A program made the position numbers and the translations under genes. The notes beneath the pieces were generated by a model. The model had not been told where the DNA came from. It saw nothing but the letters and a program-made list of their open reading frames with translations, and did not search any database. A stretch of DNA of 64,000 nucleotides from Alteribacter populi (GTDB taxonomy: Bacteria > Bacillota > Bacilli > Bacillales > Salisediminibacteriaceae). The stretch spans positions 3,188,559 to 3,252,558 of the forward strand of contig NZ_KZ293963.1 of the NCBI RefSeq assembly GCF_002352765.1, in the 5' to 3' direction. Shown one piece after another: positions 8,571 through 15,291 of the stretch. Within the stretch, counting starts at the first letter, position 1. Each line of letters begins with the position of its first letter.

Positions 8571-8785
8571 CAGAGTTAATAAAGTACAAAAATCTACGCT
8601 TCAATGTCTAACTCCAGCGACAAGCATTACTTCGTGAAAAAGCTACGGATTGTCTCGGGCGGATACACGCCGGAGCATGACTAACAGAGGAAGAGACAGC
8701 TACGAGGTTACTTTAGCTTGTTAGAAGAAGCCAAAAAAGCGACTTCAATCTGCCAGTCGAAAGTGCTTGTCACACGACGCCAATA
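8571..8785 (+). repeat. R2 dispersed repeat, copy 1
   Basis: Starts with a degenerate AGAGTTAA-AAAG head, followed by TGTCTAACTCCAGCGAC, a central CAAGCATTACTTCGTG segment and a tail containing GAAGAAGCC and TCGAAAGTGCTTGTC. The centre and tail match 39667-39874, and the tail matches 29384-29535. It fills most of the 400 bp between ytpB and the next lipoprotein. No gene is seen in it. Confidence 0.8.
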
Positions 8786-8853
8786 TTACTAACGGAAAAT
8801 GAAGCGAAGTACTCGTTATTGACTTTAATTAAATTATATTGGGGGAACAAAAA

Positions 8854-9891
8854 ATGAAGAAACAACTATTATCATTGGGTATTGCACCAGTGGTTTTATT
8901 CGCCGCAGCTTGTTCAGTTGAAGATACGGATGAAATCATTGAAAATGCTGTTGAAGCTCAAGGAAATCTAGAAAGCTACTATGCAGAAGTCTCGAGCAGT
9001 TTTGAATTTGATGGTGTTTCAGAAGAGGACTCATATAAAGAGTGGTCTGCTAAACCGAACAAACACCGCATTGAGCAGGACGGATTTATCTCTGTATCAA
9101 ACGGAGAACAGTCATGGTCATATAATGAAGAAGAAAATAGTGTCATAGTTTTTGATGATATAGGTGAATGGTCAGAGGAAATGCCGGATGAATCCGAAAT
9201 GATGCGTGAGATGTTAACGGAAATGATGGGTTCAAATGATGTAGTTGCCCATGGTAAAGAAACAGTTGCTGATCGCTCAGTGATTCATTTGTCACTTACA
9301 CCTAAAGAGGGTGAAGAGGAGTTCTTATTAGGTGATGGAAGCTATGAAGTTTGGGTTGACGAAGAGACATATATGCCGTTAAAAATGAAAATGGAGGGCG
9401 AGGAATTCTCCTCAGAAATGGAATACACCCATATTGAGTACAACATCGATATCGATGAGGAAATTTTTGAGTTTGACATTCCAGAAGGAGCAGAACTTCA
9501 ATCGATGGATGACTTGATGCCAGAAAGCCTTTCTATCGATGAACTTCAAGAGGTCACAGCTTTCGATGTACCTGAATTCACAAAACTTCCAGATGGTTAT
9601 GAATTTCAAGGAGCAAATTACCTTGAAGAAATGGATTCGGCGATGATTGAGTACATCGATTCAGAAGGTAATTACCTCATGCTGTCCATTTCATCAGAAT
9701 CGACGGACTTTTCACTTGAAGGGGAAGAATCTGAAAGTCTTGAGATCGGTGAGCACGAAGGAACGTATATGAGCATGCATCAAATGCAATTTATCACATG
9801 GAGCGATGGAGACCTTCATTATGAGCTATCTTCTTTCGCTGAAGACATGACAAAAGAAGAACTTGTCGAAGTAGCAAAAGGCCTTAAATAA
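8854..9891 (+). CDS. LolA-like/DUF4367 lipoprotein
   Basis: A 345-residue exported lipoprotein. ATG 8854 follows GGGGGAAC. A signal peptide ends at the lipobox FAAAC (Cys 20). Residues about 25-215 follow the LolA/YdcC-like fold used by outer-membrane-lipoprotein-sorting relatives in Bacillus (IENAVEAQGNLESYYAEVSS, later YEVWVDEETYMPLKMKM). The C-terminal 100 residues starting at FTKLPDGYEFQGA match the DUF4367 pattern. The protein is strongly acidic, fitting an extracellular protein of a salt- or alkali-adapted host. It should sit on the outer membrane face. Its role is unknown. Confidence 0.78.
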   Translation: MKKQLLSLGIAPVVLFAAACSVEDTDEIIENAVEAQGNLESYYAEVSSSFEFDGVSEEDSYKEWSAKPNKHRIEQDGFISVSNGEQSWSYNEEENSVIVFDDIGEWSEEMPDESEMMREMLTEMMGSNDVVAHGKETVADRSVIHLSLTPKEGEEEFLLGDGSYEVWVDEETYMPLKMKMEGEEFSSEMEYTHIEYNIDIDEEIFEFDIPEGAELQSMDDLMPESLSIDELQEVTAFDVPEFTKLPDGYEFQGANYLEEMDSAMIEYIDSEGNYLMLSISSESTDFSLEGEESESLEIGEHEGTYMSMHQMQFITWSDGDLHYELSSFAEDMTKEELVEVAKGLK

Positions 9892-9907
9892 TAAAATAAA
9901 TGAGCTG

Positions 9908-9940
9908 AAACCGTTGAGGAGTCATCCTTAACGGTTTTTT
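9908..9940 (+). terminator. rho-independent terminator
   Basis: AAACCGTTGAGGA pairs with TCCTTAACGGTTT over a 4-base loop, followed by a T-run. It ends the lipoprotein gene. The loop-side GTTGAGGA/TCCTTAAC core also occurs in the hairpin after tusA at 14543. Confidence 0.85.
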
Positions 9941-9958
9941 CATAAAGATAAAAATAAA

Positions 9959-10010
9959 GCTACCTTCACGCCGCTCGTCTCAAGGAAAAACATCTTTGAG
10001 ACTTGTAAAG
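9959..10010. repeat. R3 dispersed repeat, partial copy
   Basis: AGCTACCTTCACGCCGCTCG followed by a hairpin of CTCAAG and CTTTGAG arms. Matches the left half of the R3 copies at 22925, 39880, 50913, 52079 and 53780. It lies at the 3' end of the uracil-DNA-glycosylase-like gene. Confidence 0.8.
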
Positions 10011-10028
10011 GTCATTTGGGTACGTACG

Positions 10029-10661
10029 CTACCGTGTCAAGAACTCTTTTAACTTTGCCAAGTCGGCATGTATTAAGTCCAACAAGCCTCGGTTATAAAA
10101 AATTGAAGCTGGGTGGAAGGTTGGGAAAAGTAAGTAGGATTCGTTTGTCCATTCGTAACGGCCATCCTTTCCTAGACGTTGTACAGGTTGGTGTAAAAAC
10201 CTTCCGTGGCATTCAGTTATTTTTTTATTTGCACCGCCCAATCGTTTGAGTCCGATATTTCCGAGGGTGACAATGACAGGTACTTTTACGTGTTCGATTT
10301 CGTAATCTAGAAGAGGAGCGTGGGCGACGATTTCTTTTGCTGTCGGCGGTCGGTTGTATTTTCGTTTTACTACCTCACCATTCCTTGACTTTTTCTCTCC
10401 CCACCGATAAGGGCGGCTGCGAACCGTACTTGTAATGTAAACATCTTCCCTCGTGAGCTCAAGCCGATCCAAAAAACTCATCAGTTCTTTCCCAGCTCTA
10501 CCGCTAAAAGGAACGCCATTATGAATTTCTGTTTCACCAGGTGCTTCTCCGACGAGCATAAGTGCAGGGGTATCAGGTCCCTCCCCATAGACAAACCCCT
10601 CTACTGGATAGGAGTAAATTCGTTTTTTTCCCTCTTCGGCAAGGCTTTCTGGTAAGCGCAT
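10029..10661 (-). CDS. uracil-DNA glycosylase family protein
   Basis: A 210-residue protein of the UDG superfamily, which removes uracil from DNA in base excision repair. It shows GEAPGETEIHNGVPFSGRAG (motif 1 and binding loop), TSTVRSRPYRWGEKK with following NRPPTAKEI, and the terminal FHPAS motif. The ATG at 10661 follows AGAGGAGG and excludes an upstream extension. Family 4 enzymes bind a 4Fe-4S cluster with four cysteines, but only one Cys is present here (TECHGR), so this member probably lacks the cluster. Activity is inferred, not certain. Confidence 0.8.
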   Translation of the reverse strand: MRLPESLAEEGKKRIYSYPVEGFVYGEGPDTPALMLVGEAPGETEIHNGVPFSGRAGKELMSFLDRLELTREDVYITSTVRSRPYRWGEKKSRNGEVVKRKYNRPPTAKEIVAHAPLLDYEIEHVKVPVIVTLGNIGLKRLGGANKKITECHGRFLHQPVQRLGKDGRYEWTNESYLLFPTFHPASIFYNRGLLDLIHADLAKLKEFLTR

Positions 10662-10857
10662 GTGATTTCCTCCTCTAGGTTCTCTAATATCAGATATACA
10701 CTTTTTCACCATTTTTTACACGCGGTTTGTTGTTTGGAATGAGAAAAATGCGTGACATAGTGAGAACCAGTAACAATAAATCGTAAAGGACCAACAAAAG
10801 ACCTTTCTCCCTTCCCTTATTTGTGCTATTTTCTTCTTAGTGTCAAAAGCTTATAGG

Positions 10858-10886
10858 TTGACTACATACCCTCGTAGGTATAAAAT
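10858..10886 (+). promoter_or_regulatory. SigA-type promoter with CstR-type operator
   Basis: TTGACT, 17 bases, then TAAAAT forms a plausible promoter. The spacer and -10 are covered by the palindrome ATACCCTCGTAGGTAT (10866-10881), which matches the ATACC-GGTAT operators of CsoR/CstR repressors. It lies 58 bp upstream of the rhodanese-cstR genes. Confidence 0.8.
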
Positions 10887-10943
10887 TGCTTTGAGACAAG
10901 CTCCCCCGGAAAAGTGAAGTAACGAGTAAAAAGAGGTGATGTT

Positions 10944-11327
10944 ATGAAGATGGTGTTGATTTTCACTATCTCCATTATTATAATCCGTATTTTATATTAT
11001 CGATACGTACCCTTGTTTGGTGTCGAATGTGTAAAGCTAGACGATATTCGCAATCAAGAGAGTATGGTTATTCTCGATTTGAGAGATTTTCAAACGGCCC
11101 ATCAGTCTCCTATTCAAGACGCTGTAAATATCCCAATGGCTCATGTAAACAGGCATTATGTCGAGGTAGGAGAAAAGAGTGTTTGTCTTGTTGCCTCAAG
11201 CATGGTAGATATCCACTTAATAGGGCGATTTTTAAAAAAGAAAAGGATAAATGTTGGAGGTTTTGCTCTAATAAATGAAGCGAATCAACAATTATGTAAA
11301 AAAGGACGTGAGATCCATGAATTATAA
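10944..11327 (+). CDS. membrane-anchored rhodanese-like protein lacking the catalytic cysteine
   Basis: A 127-residue protein with an N-terminal membrane helix (residues about 3-20) and a cytoplasmic rhodanese-like domain (VILDLRDFQTAHQSPIQDAVNIPM is the typical first half). In the active loop, where rhodaneses have C-x-x-G-x-R, the sequence reads VASSMVD, so no cysteine can carry persulfide there. The only nearby Cys (VCLVAS) is on the preceding strand. Start follows AAAGAGGTGATG. It overlaps cstR by 11 bp and sits behind a CstR operator, pointing to a role in sulfide or persulfide handling, perhaps as a non-catalytic sulfur-binding or sensing module. Confidence 0.75.
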   Translation: MKMVLIFTISIIIIRILYYRYVPLFGVECVKLDDIRNQESMVILDLRDFQTAHQSPIQDAVNIPMAHVNRHYVEVGEKSVCLVASSMVDIHLIGRFLKKKRINVGGFALINEANQQLCKKGREIHEL

Positions 11328-11577
11328 TGATCAAATGAAACATCGTGTAAAGAGAATTGAAGGGCAAGTAAAAGCAGTCTCGAGAATGATGGAAGAGGAA
11401 AAAGATTGTAAAGATCTTATTGTGCAAATGTCAGCGGCGAGAAATGCATTAGACAGAGCTATTGGTTTAGTAGTGAGCACAAACTTAGAGCAGTGTGTTC
11501 GGGAACAAATTGAAAAGGGCGAAGACACAGATGAATTGATCCAAGAAGCCGTTAACTTATTAGTGAAGAGTAGGTAA
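11317..11577 (+). CDS. cstR: persulfide-sensing repressor CstR
   Basis: An 86-residue CsoR-family repressor. The ATG at 11317 lies behind AAAGGACGTG and inside the 3' end of the rhodanese-like gene. Counting from it, cysteines fall at positions 31 and 60, exactly the pair that forms the di- or trisulfide in Staphylococcus aureus CstR. The His that completes the copper site in CsoR is replaced (STNLEQC), so this should sense reactive sulfur rather than Cu(I). It probably represses its own operon and the downstream dsrE-tusA cluster via the ATACC-GGTAT sites at 10866, 11716 and 11784. Confidence 0.88.
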   Translation: MNYNDQMKHRVKRIEGQVKAVSRMMEEEKDCKDLIVQMSAARNALDRAIGLVVSTNLEQCVREQIEKGEDTDELIQEAVNLLVKSR

Positions 11578-11583
11578 AAAGAT

Positions 11584-11751
11584 AGGAAGTTCAAAAAGGC
11601 GGGTGTCATAGTCGCGAGCCTGGTTGGAGTGACTTCCGTATTTTTGAGCACGTACTATCAAGGGACTAGCAGTATTCAGGTGAAATTGTTGACAAGGACA
11701 TTTCAATCGGTTAATATACCCCCCATGGGTATATGTTGTTTTTATCTATAA
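11584..11751 (+). other. possible remnant of a membrane-protein N-terminus
   Basis: An open frame without start codon reads RKFKKAGVIVASLVGVTSVF, a basic patch plus hydrophobic helix, and then becomes unlike protein. It may be what is left of a gene that once stood between cstR and dsrE. No ribosome binding site. Low confidence. Confidence 0.2.
11689..11732 (+). promoter_or_regulatory. promoter and CstR-type operator upstream of dsrE-like gene
   Basis: TTGACA (11689-11694), a 17-base spacer and TAATAT (11712-11717) form a near-consensus SigA promoter. The palindrome ATACCCCCCATGGGTAT (11716-11732) overlaps the -10 and start region, so bound CstR would block initiation. Confidence 0.85.
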
Positions 11752-11783
11752 AAAAGAAAATGTATATTTTTTTATCATTTAAT

Positions 11784-11799
11784 ATACCCATACAGGTAT
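11784..11799 (+). promoter_or_regulatory. second CstR-type operator in the dsrE leader
   Basis: ATACCCATACAGGTAT, in the 5' leader 30 bp before the dsrE-like start. It is 68 bp from the operator at 11716 and could give cooperative binding of CstR tetramers. Confidence 0.8.
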
Positions 11800-11828
11800 A
11801 TGTATATTATTAAAGGAGGAGCGCATTA

Positions 11829-12305
11829 ATGGAAAATAAAAAAACAACAATTGTCTTATTTAGCGGAGAATACGATAAGGCAATGGCAGCTTATATTATT
11901 GCTAACGGTGCCGCGGCATATGATCACGAGGTGACGATCTTTCACACTTTTTGGGGGTTAAATGCCTTACGTAAAGACGAGCAAGTCTCAGTTAAAAAGG
12001 GATTCATGGAAAAGGTGTTCGGCAAAATGATGCCGCGCGGTGCTGACAAAATGGGACTTAGTAAAATGAACTTTGCTGGTATGGGACCGAAAATGATTAA
12101 GCAACTCATGAAAAAGCATAATGCGATGCCATTGCCTCAGTTAATTGAAATGGCGCAAGAACAAGGTGTAAAACTTGTATCCTGTACGATGACAATGGAC
12201 CTTCTCGGCTTACAGAAGGAAGAATTACTTGATGAGATCGAATATGCGGGAGTAGCCGCTTACCTCGGGGACGCATCAGAAGGTAATGTGAACTTATTTA
12301 TTTAA
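11829..12305 (+). CDS. DsrE/DsrF-like sulfur-carrier family protein (DsrE2 type)
   Basis: A 158-residue cytoplasmic protein. ATG 11829 follows AAAGGAGGAGC. The fold opens with TTIVLFSGEYDKAMAAYIIANGAA. A methionine-rich amphipathic insert (GFMEKVFGKMMPRGADKMGLSK) follows, and the conserved cysteine is in LVSCTMTMDLLG near residue 120. This layout is that of DsrE2-type proteins, which pass persulfide sulfur together with TusA and rhodaneses. First gene behind the CstR-controlled promoter, followed by TusA-rhodanese, rhodanese-MBL and TusA genes. Confidence 0.85.
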   Translation: MENKKTTIVLFSGEYDKAMAAYIIANGAAAYDHEVTIFHTFWGLNALRKDEQVSVKKGFMEKVFGKMMPRGADKMGLSKMNFAGMGPKMIKQLMKKHNAMPLPQLIEMAQEQGVKLVSCTMTMDLLGLQKEELLDEIEYAGVAAYLGDASEGNVNLFI

Positions 12306-12402
12306 AAGTTGTGCTATTTGATTATTAAGCTTGTTGATTTATTTATTATGAAAAACCTTTATAATTCGGCAAACTTTGAACTATCTGCAATTTTTCGACT
12401 TG

Positions 12403-12422
12403 TTAAACAAACGTTTGTTTAA
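12403..12422. promoter_or_regulatory. 20-bp perfect palindrome, probable repressor operator
   Basis: TTAAACAAACGTTTGTTTAA is a perfect palindrome in the 240-bp gap between the dsrE-like gene and the TusA-rhodanese gene. The identical 20 bases occur upstream of the azoreductase gene at 53644-53663. AAAC-GTTT-type palindromes of this size are typical TetR-family sites. Confidence 0.65.
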
Positions 12423-12545
12423 GTTAAGAGGATTGTAGTAATGGCTCGAGCGAACGAGGAGGTGATTCGCTGTTTTAGGAGTAGGAGAGAATTAGCTTTT
12501 TAATTCGAATGGATGTCAGCTTGCAAAAGAACAGGAGGAGTAACT

Positions 12546-13112
12546 ATGATTAAAACCGACCGCGTGTTAGATGCAAAAGGGTTAGCTTGCCCGAGTCCAA
12601 TAGTAAGAACAAAGAAAGTGATGCAGGACCTTTCCCCTGGCCAAGTACTAGAGGTGCTAGCAACAGACAAAGGCTCAACAGCTGACTTGCAAGCATGGGC
12701 AAAAAGCGGGGGACACGAGTATATAGGCACTACTAACGAAGGGGAAGTGTTAAAGCACTACCTTAGAAAGGCGTGTAGTTACGAGGAAAAGCAAGAAACA
12801 AAACACCCTCACGTGATCGATAATGATGGATTAAAAAAGAAGCTTGACGAAGGAAACGCCGTTGTTGTGGATGTTCGTGAGCAAGCGGAATACTCGTTTA
12901 ATCATATTCCAGGATCACTCTCACTTCCACTTGGTGAGTTGGAATACCGTTTGAATGATTTAAAGAAAGGTGATGAAATCTATGTCGTTTGCTACACGGG
13001 TAACCGAAGTGATATGGCGGCAAAAAAGCTAGTTGAGAGTGGGTTTACCAATGTAATCAATGTGGTTCCTGGTATGAGTGACTGGTCAGGTCCAACCGAA
13101 AAAAATTTTTAA
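12546..13112 (+). CDS. TusA-rhodanese fusion sulfurtransferase
   Basis: A 188-residue two-domain protein. Residues 1-75 are a TusA/SirA domain with the sulfur-carrying Cys 15 in LACPSPIVRTKK. Residues about 95-188 are a rhodanese with catalytic Cys 149 in VVCYTGNRSDMAAK. ATG 12546 follows AGGAGGAG by 6 bases. Fusing the sulfur donor to the carrier suggests direct transfer of persulfide sulfur within the molecule. It works with the flanking DsrE-like, MBL and TusA proteins in sulfane-sulfur detoxification or delivery. Confidence 0.9.
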   Translation: MIKTDRVLDAKGLACPSPIVRTKKVMQDLSPGQVLEVLATDKGSTADLQAWAKSGGHEYIGTTNEGEVLKHYLRKACSYEEKQETKHPHVIDNDGLKKKLDEGNAVVVDVREQAEYSFNHIPGSLSLPLGELEYRLNDLKKGDEIYVVCYTGNRSDMAAKKLVESGFTNVINVVPGMSDWSGPTEKNF

Positions 13113-13140
13113 TCTACAACATACACTGGGGGGTATGAAG

Positions 13141-14267
13141 ATGACTATAAAAGAAATGAAACCAAAAGAATTGGCTAAAAAAGTAATTAAGAAAGAAAAT
13201 TTATTTATTTTAGATGTTCGTAATGTACCTGATTTTGAAAATTGGAAAGTTGACGGTGAACGATTTGATTATTTAAACGTTCCTTATTTCGATTTACTAG
13301 ATGGAGTAGAAGGAATCATTGATCAAATTCCTAGGGACAAAGAGGTACTCGTTGTTTGTGCGAAGGAAGGCTCTTCTATTATGGTGGCAGAAATGCTGTC
13401 AGAAGCAGGGCGTGATGTTTCATATCTTAAAGGTGGTATGAAGGCGTGGAGTGAACATTTAGAACCAGTTAAAATTGGTGACCTTGAAGGCGAAGGTTCA
13501 ATTTACCAATTTGTCCGTTTAGGGAAAGGCTGCCTTTCTTACTTGGTTGTCTCTGGTAATGAAGGGGCCATAATCGATCCGCTTCGTTTAGTTGATCAAT
13601 ACAAAATGTTCGCTGATGAGTTAGGTATCAAAATGCTCCACATGCTTGATACACACTTGCATGCCGATCATATTTCCGGGGGCCTCAGGCTAGCAGAGGC
13701 AACGGGAGGAACGTACTACCTGCCGCGAAAAGATGCCGAAGAAGTTCAGTTCAATTACAAACCACTAGAAGGTGGAGAAATAGTAACCTTTGGTGAAAGT
13801 GGGGTGAAGGTGAGGGCTGTCTATACACCTGGTCATACGATTGGTAGCACCTCACTCATTGTCAATAATACGTATTTAATAACAGGTGACATTCTCTTCC
13901 TAGACTCGATTGGCCGTCCTGACTTAGCAGGTAAAGCAGAAGACTGGGAAATGATTTGCGCGAATCATTATATGTGCGTTACAAAGCTTTGAACCAAGAA
14001 TTACTTGTGTTGCCTGCTCACTTTGCAAAATTAACAGAGCTTGATGACGAAGGACGCGTAGTTGCTCGGCTCGGTGATTTGTATCAAGAAAACCATGGTC
14101 TGCAAATTGAAGACGAAGAGGAGTTCCGCAAACTTGTATCTAAAAACTTACCGCCACAACCTAACGCATATGAAGAAATTCGCAAAACAAACATGGGTTT
14201 AATCACCCCGGAACCAGCAGAGGAAACAGAAATGGAAATCGGACCTAATCGCTGTGCAGTTAGCTAG
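13141..14267 (+). pseudogene. rhodanese-metallo-beta-lactamase protein (persulfide dioxygenase type), broken by one frameshift
   Basis: The reading frame starting at ATG 13141, 8 bases after GGGGGG, encodes an N-terminal rhodanese (catalytic-loop Cys 73 in VVCAKEGSS) and a metallo-beta-lactamase fold with the metal motif THLHADHISGG and later TPGHTIGST and GDILFLDSIGRPDL. After EDWE (about 13950) the frame runs into a stop at 13990. Adding one A to the AAA at 13949-13951 restores the expected sequence (NDLRESLYVRYKAL, LVLPAHF) through to the conserved end PNRCAVS at 14267. The intact product of about 375 residues would resemble ETHE1/CstB-like persulfide dioxygenases. A true mutation and a sequencing error in a homopolymer are both possible. 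Confidence 0.85.
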
Positions 14268-14299
14268 GTAGTAAAATATTAAAAACAGGAGTGGTTGAG

Positions 14300-14533
14300 A
14301 TGTCAAGCAAGTCAGATAAAGTTTTAGATGCAAAAGCTCTGGCATGCCCAATGCCAATCGTAAGAACGAAAAAGGCGATGGAGGAATTGGCGAGTGGTGA
14401 AGTCCTTGAAATTCACGCTACGGACAAGGGTGCGAAGAGTGATCTTATTGCTTGGGCAAAAGCGGGTGGACACGAATTTCTTGGTGACAAAGATGAAGAT
14501 CCAGTGTTGAAGTTTTGGATTAAAAAAGGATAG
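14300..14533 (+). CDS. tusA: TusA-family sulfur carrier protein
   Basis: A 77-residue stand-alone TusA/SirA domain. The sulfur-accepting Cys is in LACPMPIVRTKK, and DKGAKSDLIAWAKAGGHEFLG is the typical second half. It is closely similar to the N-terminal domain of the TusA-rhodanese fusion at 12546, suggesting duplication. ATG 14300 is spaced 8 bases from AGGAG, better than the GTG at 14291. Last gene of the sulfur cluster, followed by a hairpin. Confidence 0.9.
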   Translation: MSSKSDKVLDAKALACPMPIVRTKKAMEELASGEVLEIHATDKGAKSDLIAWAKAGGHEFLGDKDEDPVLKFWIKKG

Positions 14534-14542
14534 TAGTTGACT

Positions 14543-14576
14543 GAAAGCTGTTGAGGAGAAATCCTTAACAGCTTTC
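14543..14576 (+). terminator. hairpin after tusA
   Basis: GAAAGCTGTTGAGGA pairs with TCCTTAACAGCTTTC around a GAAA loop. Strong stem, but no T-run follows, so it may stabilise the 3' end as much as terminate. Confidence 0.7.
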
Positions 14577-14641
14577 AAGTAAGCAAAACCTGTTGATTTA
14601 CAAGCAGAAAAAATCCTACACAAAGCACCATTTATGCTAAT

Positions 14642-14860
14642 TCAGCTTCCTTTATTTTTGATCATTCTCGCTCCTTGTAATAAAACAAACCCAACTATCA
14701 TCCAGACAAGAAGAACCGGAGCATATGTAATAATTTCGTTCGGATCTCCTGCGCGTATGTCTTTTAGCCAAATGAATGAAGTCGCTAAAAGGGGAAGCAT
14801 CAAAAGCAGAAGAATTGATTTTGTAACGGCGTTGGACAAGGTGTTCCACTCCTTTTTCAT
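14642..14860 (-). CDS. small two-helix membrane protein
   Basis: A 72-residue protein starting at ATG 14860 behind AAGGAGC. Two hydrophobic segments (about 15-35 and 46-65) are joined by an acidic loop (KDIRAGDPNEIITYAP), and the ends are basic. No family recognised. Convergent with the sulfur cluster and monocistronic. Confidence 0.65.
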   Translation of the reverse strand: MKKEWNTLSNAVTKSILLLLMLPLLATSFIWLKDIRAGDPNEIITYAPVLLVWMIVGFVLLQGARMIKNKGS

Positions 14861-14878
14861 AGTGGTATGCTCCTTATA

Positions 14879-15291
14879 ATTTTAACAGGATTTTACTAAT
14901 CCGCAATATATGAACTCCCGTAATGAAGGTGAGGTAAGTGTTGATCTAACGCTCAGAAAACAAAATAGAGCAAGGTTTATAGTGTCTGTTTTCTTTACAG
15001 CTCTTTGCTTTTCAACTCAAATGATCGTGGAGGTGTGATCATTTGAGCTGAAAAACTGTCACGCTATCCGCGACTGTTAACCATCCACTTGCCTAGCGCT
15101 CAAAAAGAATTCTTTTAGAAAAGAAACTTTATAGAGGATGTTCAAAAATTCCGCTTAAAATAGCTATCGTATCTCTTCGCCTTTTGATCTACTCGGCTCT
15201 TTTTTATGCTCCAATTGAAAACGCACTTATAATAATGCCATTGAAAAAGGAGTGTCCTTTATTGGACCTCCTATTTTTCGAATATAGATCG
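14879..15291. other. intergenic region with a long hairpin and an R4 repeat
   Basis: No gene seen. The arms TTTTCAACTCAAATGATC (15009-15026) and GATCATTTGAGCTGAAAA (15037-15054) form an 18-bp stem with one mismatch and a 10-base loop. Bases 15129-15170 are an R4 repeat copy (TATAGAGGATGTTCAAAA, then CCGC and AAAATAGCT), shared with 25027 and 34910. Confidence 0.7.
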
